DNA of 64,000 bases from Dasyornis broadbenti (taxonomy: Eukaryota; Chordata; Aves; Passeriformes; Dasyornithidae), in NCBI GenBank assembly GCA_013397935.1, contig VZRN01002952.1:68071-132070 (forward strand). The letters run 5' to 3'. The notes beneath the pieces are model-generated. The model made no database searches and was not told the DNA's origin. It saw nothing but the letters and a program-made list of their open reading frames with translations. The position numbers and the translations under genes are program-made. Shown in pieces: positions 48,756-58,740 of the stretch; the stretch's first letter is position 1; each line of letters opens with the position of its first letter.

Positions 48756-51700
48756 AACAACCAAACTTGCCTAAGGGCCTGCTCCAGCAAACTTTAATTC
48801 CTGTGAGTAGACCCACTGACTTCATTGTCATGCAGAGACTGGATATTTATTTTTTGTAGGACTGGACCCTTCATGCAAATGCAGAAAGCTCTGGGGGAGG
48901 AAACATGTCCAAGGAGATCCAGGCTAAAGGAAGAGGGGGAAAGAGGTGGGAAGCTGGCAAGACAAGGCAGTTATTTGGGACCAACTGCACTGCAAAGTGT
49001 GCTTAAGCTTCCCAAGCTAGGCTGAGACACACCAAAAAACGCAACTATGAGTTCAAGGGGCCACTAAAATCCAAATTCAGCAGCTCCTTTGTCCCCAAAG
49101 CCTCACTGTGGCTACAAACTGATGCAGGAGTGGAGCCTAGATCCAGAAATGCAGCCCCTTTGTCAGATCTCTGGAGAACATGACTGGCCTGTGAAAGCCA
49201 AAGAGTGAAAGTGGTCAGAAAAAGACACACAGCACTTTAATATCCTCAGTTTCTGCTTCTGTGACTATCACAGCTTCCACAGGGCTCTTACCTCAACCTC
49301 TCACCCTTTCCTGGGGGCGGAAGGCAGGAAAGAAAGATGGGACATTTTTACAAAGTCATGAAGTAAGTTTTCTTACTGGTACCTTTAGATTGCATGTCAG
49401 GTATAAAAATTACACTGTGTGCTTGAAATACCTCAGGGCTTGCGTTTACATAGTTTGTTTCTATATTATTTTTCTATTTTTCATATTTATTCATAAGAGA
49501 ATGTTCCTTGTGAATGAGCCAAGAAGGAAGAAAGGTTGTCCCCAGAAGGGGAAAATAAATTACATCAAAGGCTCAGGATCTCTTAATTTTTATCTTACTC
49601 GAGATAATTCACCATTTCAGAGAACAGCTTTTTGCTAACTATACCCCCATAGCAAGCAGCTCTTGTGATCACCAGTTCAGATTCCTGATGCAGTTGTTCC
49701 ATACACAATGGGCAGAAGTTCAGTTAAACTACACATTAAAATAGTCCAATGTGGCCTTGGTATTTTTAAGTTATGGGATCTTTGTTCCACCAAAACACAG
49801 TGGAACAAAATGGGATTTCAGTAAATACGTGTGTTCTAGTGCACATTTGTGCGGGATATACCACCCTTTATCTATTATTTATCTCTTAATCCCAAAAGAG
49901 AACTCAAACTCCTATCAGTTTTCTGTCACTTCAGGATTTAGGGTAGAGTTACTGCTCCAAGTATCTGCTTTAATTGGCACACCTTGCTGTCTTTGACATG
50001 GATTTCTCTTTTCCAGTTGTCCAACCACAGGCTGTGGCACTGCACTAAGAGCTGGGCATGGCAGGCACTGCTGACTGAGCCATGTCCAGGCTGAGCTTTA
50101 GGCTGGCAGCACATGAGATCACACACCAGAAAAGAGTCAGGCTCGTGTCACTCTGTCACAGCTGATTAGCAATGGATGTCAATTAAAAACAGGGCCTGGC
50201 ACCTCATTCTGCAAGAATCAGACCAGGAAACAGGGCCCTGATCTGCTCCTTGCTCCTGAGAAAGGCTCAGCTACCAGAATGACGCTGGCAACAAATCCAT
50301 GAGGGTCTCAAGATGAAACTTAGAAATTAGTTTAACACAGCAGCCAGCAAAGCAATTTCCTGGCTCCCAGGTGTACCTGAGACTGTCCCTACAGTGGTTC
50401 TGCTCAGAAGAGATGATGGGGTAGTGCCCAGCTGGGGCGTGTTCTCCCAAGGTAGTACTGGCAGAAAGAAGAAACTCCTGTAGGGTGTCATCTTTGCCAC
50501 TCAGGGCAAGCCAGTTTTCCAGGAAAATCAGTAAAAATAGCATCACAGCCAGTGGTTCAAGATTGTTGCCCTATAATTATAGAAACTGATTGCAAATAAC
50601 GTGATTTCCTTCTGTTACGCTCCCCCTTATAATGACAGTATTCTATTAATTTTAAACACATCTACATGTAATTGGGTTTCATTCTTCAAATCTGTAGCAC
50701 CAGAATGTAATGACAGGACCAGAGTTTATCTCTTCATTTATTATTTCTCGAGTAAGTTGGAAGATGCCCACTCCTGCTTTGAGATGCACTCAATGCCAAG
50801 GCAGCTTGCAGAACCTGCTGTTGCTTCTCCAGCCCTCCACTCCCCCAGAAGTATAAAACCACCCCAGTGCCTTAGGAAAACAGGGAATAGTGGTACAAAA
50901 AAACCCCTGCTATAAATTCGAACCACCAAACTTTCTGCTGATGTGTTTGGGTTTGTGATTTGGTTTTTTTTTCTTCCACTAAACAGGGCATTTATTTTTC
51001 TGAGCATTCCTGCATAAGCTCTAGGGTTACTGTTATTTAGGTCTAGGGGATACTTGCACTGCATACCAGGAACAGAATAATACCTGTTACTGGTTTACTT
51101 CTCTAAGTTATTGGTATAAATTAAGCTGGAAATCAGCATGTTATTCATATACTAGTGCCTTTAATGGAATCCAGGGATAAAGGTCTTTTGTAGTTTCCTG
51201 CTGTTGTGAGGTGCTTAATATAATTGCAGTTTTTTCTGCATCTTAGTAATTGAAGGTATTTTTTAACTCATTGGGAGAGTTACTGCCACATAAGGCAGCA
51301 AAAATACCCATTTATCCTGTCCCTTGCACCTGTGTCAGAGGAGAGTGACAAAAGATCAGATCCCTCCGGGTGATAATTTTGAAAGCACATCACACACGTT
51401 TTCTTGTTCTCCTGACAAACACTTTGTTCTAAAGTATAAAGATGTAAGTTGTTGATGCCCTTATTGTGTCTCTAAACATCCTTATTCACATTTCCCTTGT
51501 CTAATTTTTCTAAGTAACTGATTTCAGTGGGAGCTTCCTTTGTCACAGAAACCTCAGCCAGTTTTGGTACCTCCCAGAGATCCATCACACAGGAGCTGAT
51601 GAAGCTCAGCCCTGTGACATCCCTACAATGAAGATTCATATTTCACTTGTCTTGATACTACTGATAGTTTTATAACAAAATACGTTTCATGTATCTTGAA

Positions 51701-51830
51701 AAAGAAATTGACTTGTCTTAAGCCCTCAAATGCTGTGTTATACAGCCTTTGCGGGCTACAGATTAACAGCATCGGATGCTGTTTGTAGGAAATGTACATA
51801 AATAAAGCTTTTCAATCCTTTTCCTCTTTA
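48756..51830 (+). other. TSPAN2: Possible extended TSPAN2 3' UTR with distal poly(A) signal
   Basis: Three kilobases without CR1 insertions or coding exons, ending in ACATAAATAAAGC with AATAAA at 51801–51806 and a T/GT-rich stretch behind it. Absence of repeats and a strong terminal hexamer would fit a long alternative 3' UTR. This is an inference from position only. Confidence 0.4.
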
Positions 51831-52174
51831 TTGGTGCTCCAGCCACGAGGTTCTCCAAAACACAAACCAATTCCAGAATAACGTGTATGGTACAGCATAA
51901 ATTCTGATTTTGGACAGAACTGGCGTTTCAGTTCAAGTCTGTGGCAGAATTACTTCTTGCTTTGAGAGAAAACAAACTTAACTCTGTGGCTGAAATTAGC
52001 TTTCACTTCCCTATGATATCTTCCGAAGTGGCATTTTATCGCCTTTGTGTCTTAAATTTGAAACAACTTCCTAATAAAAATAACCTGGAATAAACGACTC
52101 CCGGAGAGAACTCGATCCGCGCGGCCAGCGGCCCCCAAGACCCTGAGGGCACTCTGGGGCTGCCTCCGCCTCAC

Positions 52175-52320
52175 CTGCTGTATCCAGGACACCGGTGGGC
52201 TCCGGATGACGGAGCAGCCCTCGGCCAGCGAGGCAGGCAGGGCCCCGGGCGGGGGACCGGGACAGAACCGGGATCCGGACGCCTCAGGGCCCGAACCCAG
52301 CAAAGCCGGAATTCCCCTCA
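52175..52320 (-). ncRNA. Candidate first exon of a minus-strand transcript
   Basis: On the minus strand the order is CCAAT box (AGCCAATGGG, 52391–52382), GC boxes (52371–52344), then CpG-rich sequence ending at an excellent donor, CAGCAG|GTGAGG, with the last exon base at 52175. This is the normal spacing of a TATA-less promoter and a short first exon. The transcript would run leftward, antisense to the TSPAN2 3' region. The start near 52320 is a guess, and the next exon was not found. Coding status is unknown. Confidence 0.35.
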
Positions 52321-52410
52321 GGGACCCGCGTGCCGGAGAGGCTCCGCCCACTGGGGCGGGGTAGTGGGCGGTGCTCGCCCCCCATTGGCTGCTCGCTCTG
52401 CGGGCAAACC

Positions 52411-52903
52411 CAGAATGGTTCGGCGGGAAAGGACCTTAAAGCTCATCCAGTCCCACCCCCTGCCATGGGTAGGGACATCGACCACTGTCCCAGGTTGCTC
52501 CAAGCCCCGTCCAGCCCGGCCTTGGACACCTCCAGGGATGGGGTAGCCATGGCTTCTCTGGGCAACCTGTGTTAGGGCCTCGCAACCCTCAAAGAGCAAT
52601 TTCTTCCTAATATCCAATCTAAATCTACTGTCTGTGTGAAGCCATTCCCCCTTGTCCTGTCTTCCTTGTAGTCTCCTTTCAGGTACTGGAAGGCCACAGT
52701 TACGTCACCGCGCAGCTTCTCTTCTCCAGGTTGGACAATCCCAGTTTCCCAGCCTTTCCTCAGAGCAGAGCTGCTCCAGCCCTCTGATCATCCTGGTGCC
52801 TCCACTGGACTCGCTCCAACAGCTCCATGTACTTCCTGTGCTGGGCCCCAGGGCTGGAGGCAGCCCTGCAGATGGGGTCTCAGCTGAGAGAGGCAGAGGT
52901 GCA
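52411..52903 (-). mobile_element. CR1 LINE fragment inserted in the CpG island, antisense
   Basis: About 490 bases, the same subfamily and almost the same truncation point as the copy at 23.66 kb. It begins CAGAATGGTTCGGCGGGAAA, contains GACACCTCCAGGGATGGGGT and the CTCCATGTACTTCCTGTGCT block, and ends around GAGAGAGGCAGAGGTGCAGA. CpG-rich unique sequence lies on both sides. Confidence 0.88.
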
Positions 52904-53079
52904 GAATCCCCCCCTCAAATGCTACCCACGCTGCTTCAGATGCAGCGCTTTTCCGCGGGAGAGCAGCGGCGAGGGCGAGGAGGGACGCGGGGCAAGTGAG
53001 GGCGGGGCCGGCAAGGGCGGGGCCGGTGAAGGCGGGACCGTGCCCGGGGCCGCCCCTCAGAGCCCTCGCGGCCGCCGCA

Positions 53080-53098
53080 CAGCGCCCCCTGTGGGCCA
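53080..53098 (-). promoter_or_regulatory. CTCF-binding-like motif, reverse orientation
   Basis: The minus strand reads TGGCCCACAGGGGGCGCTG. This agrees with the CTCF consensus TGGCCACCAGGGGGCGCTA at all but three positions. It lies in the right half of the orphan CpG island and is convergent with the motif at 26.75 kb. Occupancy is not shown by sequence alone. Confidence 0.65.
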
Positions 53099-53156
53099 GG
53101 CGTGGGAGCGGAGCTGAGGGCGCTGTGTTCCCCCTGAGGAACCGGGGAGAGCGCGA

Positions 53157-53209
53157 GCTCCTTCTCCTTCTTTCTCCTTCTTCTTTCTACTTCTTCTTTC
53201 TCCTTCCCC
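53157..53209 (+). repeat. Polypyrimidine (CTT/CCTT)n tract
   Basis: About 52 bases of C and T interrupted by a single A at 53189, composed of TTC, CTTC and TTTC units. Such tracts can form triplex (H-DNA) in promoters. It sits in the right block of the CpG island, about 60 bases from the CTCF-like motif. Confidence 0.8.
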
Positions 53210-54424
53210 GGGCTCCAATGTTAATGCGTTCGGGTTTGTTCCGTGAATACCTGCCGCAGAGCCGCAGAGCGCCTGGAGCAGCGGCGGCTCCAGCCCCGGG
53301 ACCCCCCAGCCCGGAGCTCCCATCCCATTCTGTGACCCTCCCCACCAGGACTGAGATGCGGAAAAAAAGTGAAATGTTTGGATTGCCTGCAAATCCATCG
53401 CTCAGTTATTAGGAAAGGATCTTAGGATAAACCGAAGGTAACAAACACAGGTCTGTAAGGAATCATCACCTTAACAGGGATTTATCACTGGACCTGGGGG
53501 TCTTAAAGTTGGACATAAAAACTGCTTAAAGGTCAGAGGTATACAGTGCGTCAAGGGCATGGAGATGTATAGTTAAACAGATGTGTTAGCACAACGCAAA
53601 CGTCTCAGTTTGGGGTTTTCTGAAGTGTAAAAGAAGGCACATTAGTTATTTTTCTCGCAGTGATTTTGCATAGGCATTAGCCATAAAAGTAGACTTGGGT
53701 TTTGTTTGTCCTGAGGACAAATCTGTCAGGCCGTAAAGGACATTACAGTAACTTTTCAGTGCTCCTGATACTGTAAATAGGCCAAGTAGCCGGTTTTTGT
53801 TTTGCTTAAGTACAAGTGGTGCTTAACAGTAAACAGAATTAAGTTTTCATATGCTAAATAACATTTTTAACAGCCCAACATCTTGAGAAAGCTCTAGCTG
53901 ATCTTAAAGCGGAACACTTTGTGTCTTTGGCATTTACTAGATACCGTAAGGGCTGCCTTGTTCAATAAATACATATTTCCCTTTTTTTTTTTTTTCCTAC
54001 CATTCCTGTGCTCTTCACCAACTAGAGACCAACAGTTAATGTTGCAGCTCGTTTCTGAGAGCTTGGGAGACCACAGCTCCTCTGTGTGATACACAGAAGG
54101 GGCTGGGAATACCAGACTTCTCACCACCAGAAGGTATTTGTAACTTAATTGTAACTAACCTCTCCTGCTCCAACAGTTTTAGAAATAGTCTTGTACAAAT
54201 TAGCCGTAACTGGATTGTTTAAATTATAGGTGTAAAGGATCAGTTTCACAGAAGTAGGGCTCCCACTGCTCCTGCAAATCATCTGGATTTTCTGTGAATT
54301 TCAAACGTGGTTTTGGAGAATTTAAATTTTCAAACTTTGCCTGTGAAAGCTTTTCTTTATCATCAAATTATGCACATGACAATTGCAGTTCATAGCTTGT
54401 GGAATCCGTGACACATATTCAAAT

Positions 54425-54525
54425 TATCAGGGATTGGTTGAGGTTGGAAGGACCCTCTGGAGCTCATCTGGTCTAAACCCCTGCTCCAGGGGGTACCAGC
54501 AGGTTCCCTTGGGCTTTATCACAGA
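54425..54525 (-). mobile_element. Short CR1 3'-end remnant, antisense
   Basis: GGTTGAGGTTGGAAGGACCC, TCTGGAGCTCATCTGGTCTA and CCCCTGCTCCAGG match the reverse of a CR1 3' end of a subfamily different from the 8/14/23.7/52.4-kb copies. Confidence 0.68.
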
Positions 54526-54536
54526 TTTTACTGCAG

Positions 54537-54591
54537 ATGAAATGAAATGAAATGAAATGAAATGAAATGAAATGAAATGAAATGAAATGAA
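54537..54591 (+). repeat. (GAAAT)n pentanucleotide microsatellite
   Basis: Eleven uninterrupted ATGAA/GAAAT units, which makes it probably length-polymorphic. It starts a few bases after the 54.43-kb CR1 remnant. Confidence 0.93.
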
Positions 54592-55576
54592 GGTGTTTGG
54601 GCTAGAGAATCAGATTCTAGGAACATTCATGAGAACTGCAATCCTGAAAGCAAGATTTTTCTAAGAACATTAAATTTCATATTTGTATCCTGGGAATTCT
54701 GGTTCCTTTATTTATATTTCAAAGTGTGAATGGAATATCTAATTTCTTGGGAGCTACAATCACAGTGGAAAGGAAACAGTTGTTAGAAGTGTTTAATTGC
54801 ATACCTCACATTTCTTTATTCGTAGCTCTGCACTGCTCACCTGTGCATGTTCAGCACACAGGGTGGGCTCAGCTCTCCTTCCACTCCCAGAGGACCAGCT
54901 GACCTGTGGGGAAAAAGGGGATTTTCTGAGTTTTGCTTTCAGTTTGATGGCATCACATTCCCCTTGGGAAGAACAGAGCAGCCAGGTTTGAAGCTTCAGT
55001 GATTCCTCAGTGCTCTCAGAGATGGGTGTATTTCAAACTGTATTTCATCAGGGAAGGGCAGGTTATGCCACTTTTGTAGAGACATGGAGAAGCAGTCCCA
55101 ATAAACACAGCTCTAGAAAACAGCGGGGAGGACATAGCCACAGTGTCTATACTAATATTATGTAGATGGAAAAATACAGTTTCTAATTTGAAGTCTGTAA
55201 GTATGTGTCAAAAGCTATTTAAAATGTTCAATACAGAGAGTGTGTGTTGCCTCTTTTTTAACTCTGAAATATATCAAGTGAAATATGTGAACTCTGAAAT
55301 AAATCAATATCAAATTCTGAAATATATCAATATATTGAATCTCTGAGCATCTCTTCACAAAATATCTGGAATTTATGAGCAAAGGCTGATACATCCACAC
55401 AGTCATGTCTCCTTCTTCCCCAAAATAAATTCATGTGGTTTCTAAATCCAAACATGCAGCCTTTATGATTCTTTTCTCCCTGCCTCAGAATGTCCAATTA
55501 ATTGAAGCAACTAACGATACACCTTCAGAATAATTCTTTGTGCACACCGGTTTGCAAACCGAATATGAAATACTCT

Positions 55577-55582
55577 TTTATT
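55577..55582 (-). terminator. TSHB: TSHB poly(A) signal
   Basis: AATAAA on the minus strand, 54 bases past the TSHB stop codon. The very short 3' UTR is consistent with TSHB transcripts in other vertebrates. Confidence 0.8.
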
Positions 55583-55635
55583 TCTGTTCAGGTGTGAGCA
55601 GAGCAGTACATTTCACCCTCATTCCACTGACAGCT

Positions 55636-55878
55636 TCACATGTTGCAGATCTTCTGTGGCTTAGTGCAGTAGTTTGTCCTGACCCTCTCACGGACACAGT
55701 CACTGTAGTCAGTGTTACACTTGCCACACGTGCAGCTCACAGCCACGGGGTAGGAGTAGTAGGGGATGGTGTGGTGAGGGCAGCCCGGGATCAGCGCTGT
55801 CTGGTACAGCATCTCTTTGTACGTGCACACATTCTGGGATAGGGCACTCTTGAGGAGCAGCTTCTTGCCATTGCTGTC
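55636..55878 (-). CDS. TSHB: TSHB second coding exon
   Basis: Follows the acceptor CTCTTCTCTTTGTAG and opens GACAGCAATGGC (DSNG). It contains the seat-belt cysteines and ends KPQKICNM with TGA at 55638–55636. 81 codons including stop. Confidence 0.96.
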   Translation of the reverse strand, partial: DSNGKKLLLKSALSQNVCTYKEMLYQTALIPGCPHHTIPYYSYPVAVSCTCGKCNTDYSDCVRERVRTNYCTKPQKICNM

Positions 55879-56731
55879 CTACAAAGAGAAGAGAAATGTG
55901 TTGGTTTCCTGAAGCTCACATGTGTCAGAAACTTCCTGTGAAGTGCAGAGACCAAAACTCGTGTAATGAGCCTGGCTCTGGCACTACTGAGTTCAGAGCT
56001 GTAATTGTGATGGGGGTCCCTCCCCACACAGATACATTCACCTTGTTTTTATGATTAAACTAATCCACTTGGCTCAGTGTTCCCAGTGCCTTGTGATCTC
56101 TGCGGGCTCCTTGCTGCCCAAGCTGGAACTCAAAGTGCTGTGTTGAACAGCAAAGTTGTGTGCAGTGGTGTGGCTGCTGCAGAGCTGTCCCCACAGCCAG
56201 CTGGGATACCAGCAGAAGTTACCTAAGTTATTTACATGAATTAAGAATGACCCAATATAATTTGCTCCTCCCCTGTTCCATCCTGCCCTCACAAAGTGTC
56301 CACAGAGACTCTGCAGTGGCAGCAGCAGTCAGGTAGGTCTCTGCTGTGCCACTGGTGTTACCAACTCCACCGTTCTGGAGGCTGGGCATTTTTCATTCAT
56401 ATCTTTGCAAAAAGCCACCTTGGAAACATGGTGATGATGGTTTTTCTGTCTGTGACAAACTCTGTTTGAGTTAAATCATTTACACACTATATTGTGGGAG
56501 AACAGGCCCTTGGTTTGCAGTGGTGGCTGTGCTCTCTGCAGTGGTGCAGAGCAGAGCAGCACCTCGTACCCGAGTCATGCAGAATCCAGCGCAGATGGTG
56601 GTGTTGATGGCCAGGCAATAGGCACATTCCCGTTTCTCCACATGGATTGTGTACTCAGAAGGAGCACAGAGTGATGCTGCTTGTCCGAAAGTCAGGCCAA
56701 AGAGGAGAGACATCACAAAGAAGGGACTCAT
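55636..56731 (-). CDS. TSHB: Thyroid-stimulating hormone beta subunit precursor
   Basis: Two coding exons (54 + 80 codons) encode 134 residues (human 138). TSHB pairs with the common glycoprotein-hormone alpha subunit to form thyrotropin, secreted by pituitary thyrotrophs and acting on the thyroid TSH receptor. Visible features are a signal peptide (MSPFFVMSLLFGLTFGQAAS, residues 1–20), mature start LCAPSEYTIHVEKRECAYC, an N-glycosylation site at N43 (NTT), the CAGF(C) block at 47–51, PGCPHHTIPYYSYPVAVSC, and the seat-belt region CGKCNTDYSDCVRERVRTNYC. All 12 glycoprotein-hormone cysteines are present, with one extra at residue 132 in the tail (KICNM). The intron is phase 0 between R54 and D55, at the position used by human TSHB. 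LHB and FSHB are excluded by sequence and by synteny with TSPAN2. Confidence 0.97.
55879..56569 (-). other. TSHB: TSHB intron between coding exons
   Basis: 691 bases, GT–AG, phase 0. No repeat recognised. Confidence 0.9.
56570..56731 (-). CDS. TSHB: TSHB first coding exon
   Basis: Runs from the ATG at 56731 to ATGACTCGG at 56570, followed by the donor GTACGAG. An acceptor (TTCTTCCCCACTCAG) ends one base before the ATG, so a separate untranslated exon must lie upstream. The same arrangement is found in mammals. Confidence 0.95.
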
Positions 56732-58060
56732 GCTGAGTGGGGAAGAACAAACAAACAAACAGAGCAAAGCACAAGTAAAAGGGGATGTGTCTTCCAGCCC
56801 TGTCCTCGGCATTCAACGGTAACAGCCACGACAGTCACAGGCTAGGAGTAATCTTAACATTTCTAGCTACAGTCTAACAATTTCTTTCTAGTCTCAGACC
56901 TTTAATTTAAATAATACTGACCATTAAATAGAGAACAAGGGTAAAGGGGCCATTAACAACATAGAACAAATTCACTTTCCCCGCATGAAAGCATATGATA
57001 TGGAACTTCTCACTAATGAATGATAAAATGCTGACACAGAACAAATAACAGGAGCTGAAAGATTTGAAAGTGGGACATGTAAGAGAACATGAGCTCTAGA
57101 ATTAACCAGAGATACTAAAATAATCTCACTGTTAAAAAATCATTTTCTAAAGAAAGTATCTTATAGAAGTGCTAAAGAGAGAAAAGACAAGGCTGTGCAT
57201 ATCAGGCATAAAACTGGATTTTTCAATTTCCAGTGGCTTAGAGACATGATGAAATGGGAACACTGCCAAGAATTAAATAATAGATTCAAGCAAATTACAA
57301 TAAAGAACATCAGCAAAGCGTTCAACTCAATGAATCCTGCTTTATCTGTCTGTTGTGCTGACCTTGTTTCTCAGACCTGCAGGGGTATCCCAAGAACAAA
57401 GCCTTGATTAGCTCCAAGACAATTTCAGGAACTACTTTAAAGCCTCTAAACAACAAACTTGAAATGACAGTGTCTACCAATGTCTGGACATCACCCTCTA
57501 GTTTCTTCCAGCTGCCAGTTTCCCACAGAAGAGCCATCCACCACACAGGCTGGTTTACCCTGTAGCTGCAACAACACCAGTCTGGAAAGACCAACCTCTT
57601 GTCAGCAGAATTCTTCCCTATTACAGGAACCTGATTCTGCCTTGAGCTGGGAGAGGCAGTGACCCAGCACAAGCTCCGCGTGTGCTTTATACTGTCCAGG
57701 CTAATTCCTGGCTGATCTTACTTTTTATATAATTGCATCTGAATTGCTGCTTTCTTATCACAGAGTCATCTATTGAAAATTCATCCTGAACCACAAAGCA
57801 AATGTGATAGGAACAAACGTGTCCATAATATCCTAACCGGGAAACTGGAGCTGGAAATCTAATTATTTTAACAGTCATTCTCTTCTCAGGCTTTTAAGCT
57901 AACCAGTGCTTTAAAAAAGTTGTTATTATTGATTAATTTAATTGCTCCATAGAACAGCAAGACCATGGCAGGAAGGCCGGCACAGATATGGAGTCTTCCA
58001 GAATCACAGATGATGAATTTTACACCTGTGTTTTGCCAGGGTTTAATGGTTTGCTCTGTT
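56732..58060 (-). other. TSHB: TSHB upstream region / first intron
   Basis: Non-coding sequence upstream of the TSHB ATG. It includes an (AAAC)n run at about 56744–56762 that forms part of the polypyrimidine tract before the acceptor. A TATAAAG and a short open frame (71 codons from 57537) are listed elsewhere. No CR1 before 58.06 kb. Confidence 0.6.
57685..57691 (-). promoter_or_regulatory. TSHB: Candidate TATA box (possible TSHB promoter)
   Basis: Minus-strand TATAAAG about 950 bases upstream of the TSHB ATG. If used, transcription would start near 57660, and an untranslated exon could end at CTACAGG|GTAAAC near 57555. It competes with the alternative at 58.53 kb. A lone TATA match is weak evidence. 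Confidence 0.3.
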
Positions 58061-58069
58061 TGCTCCTTA

Positions 58070-58250
58070 CCAGGCAGGCACAGCTGGGAGATGCTGGCCC
58101 AGGTTGCCCAAGGGAGCTGTGGCTGCCCTATGCCTGGAAGTGTTCCAGGTAGGAGCAGCCTGGTCGAGTGGAAGGTGTCCCTGCCCATGGCAGGGGGAGG
58201 GACGGGATGAGCTTTAAAGTTCCTTCCAACCCAAACCCTTCTGGGATTCT
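58070..58250 (+). mobile_element. CR1 LINE 3'-end fragment upstream of TSHB
   Basis: Sense-orientation CR1: AGGTTGCCCAAGGGAGCTGT, GGAAGGTGTCCCTGCCCATG, GATGAGCTTTAAAGTTCCTT and the tail CTTCTGGGATTCTCCAA, with small internal deletions in the middle. Confidence 0.85.
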
Positions 58251-58529
58251 CCAAGTCTGTGCAGTGCCCATGAAGCAACAAATCTGGAATCAAACCAACT
58301 GCTCTGCAGCATGCTCAGGCCCAGCCTGACTTACCTGCTCAAGCAAAACACACTCAGAAATTGCCTGGCCTGGATCCTACTCAGCCAATATTGAAGTAAC
58401 AAGCAATTCACTCAATGCAAATTGATATGCAAAGAACTTTTACTAAACCACTCCTCGCAGCACAATGAGAAGCAAAACTTTGAATCAATACCAATGAAAA
58501 AGATGTGCCCAGATGGGGGAAAATACTCA

Positions 58530-58740
58530 CTTTTGGGGGAGCAAGAGTGAGAAGGGGTCAACAAAGCCACTATTCTCTGTCAGCCTCTCCTTGAGATCCC
58601 TGCCTGCAGCTCTGGGAACACGTGCCCTTCCACGTAATCACCTAACTCCCATTTGGAATTTGATCTGACGTATGTCTTATGCAGGTCAGCCACATTCCTG
58701 ATTTACATAGCCATAAGAAATATGAAAAAGTTTGAGGTGG
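58530..58740 (-). promoter_or_regulatory. TSHB: Candidate distal TSHB promoter and untranslated exon
   Basis: On the minus strand a good donor, CCAAAA|GTGAGTATT, has its last exon base at 58531. Upstream are POU-like sites (ATGTAAATC, CTGCATAAG), a CRE-like TACGTCA and an E-box CACGTG. POU1F1 (Pit-1) and cAMP input are known controls of TSHB. The assignment is inferred from motif clustering and the unpaired acceptor before the TSHB ATG. Confidence 0.3.

Larger units (their letters stand above)
52080..53345. promoter_or_regulatory. Orphan CpG island between TSPAN2 and TSHB
   Basis: Two CpG-dense blocks (52090–52410 and 52965–53345) with GC boxes (GGGGCGGGGT at 52353; GGGCGGGGCC repeated near 53001–53030), an inverted CCAAT box and a CTCF-like motif. 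They are separated by a CR1 that looks inserted into the island. Neither flanking gene starts here: TSPAN2 ends to the left and TSHB ends to the right. It is promoter-like but has no assigned transcript. Confidence 0.65.
53346..55570. other. Intergenic DNA between the CpG island and the TSHB 3' end
   Basis: AT-rich and non-coding. It contains a poly(T) run near 53982–53996, a CR1 remnant at 54.43 kb, a (GAAAT)n array at 54.54 kb, and imperfect repeats of the type CTCTGAAATATATCAATAT at about 55262–55340. No exon was recognised. Confidence 0.65.
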
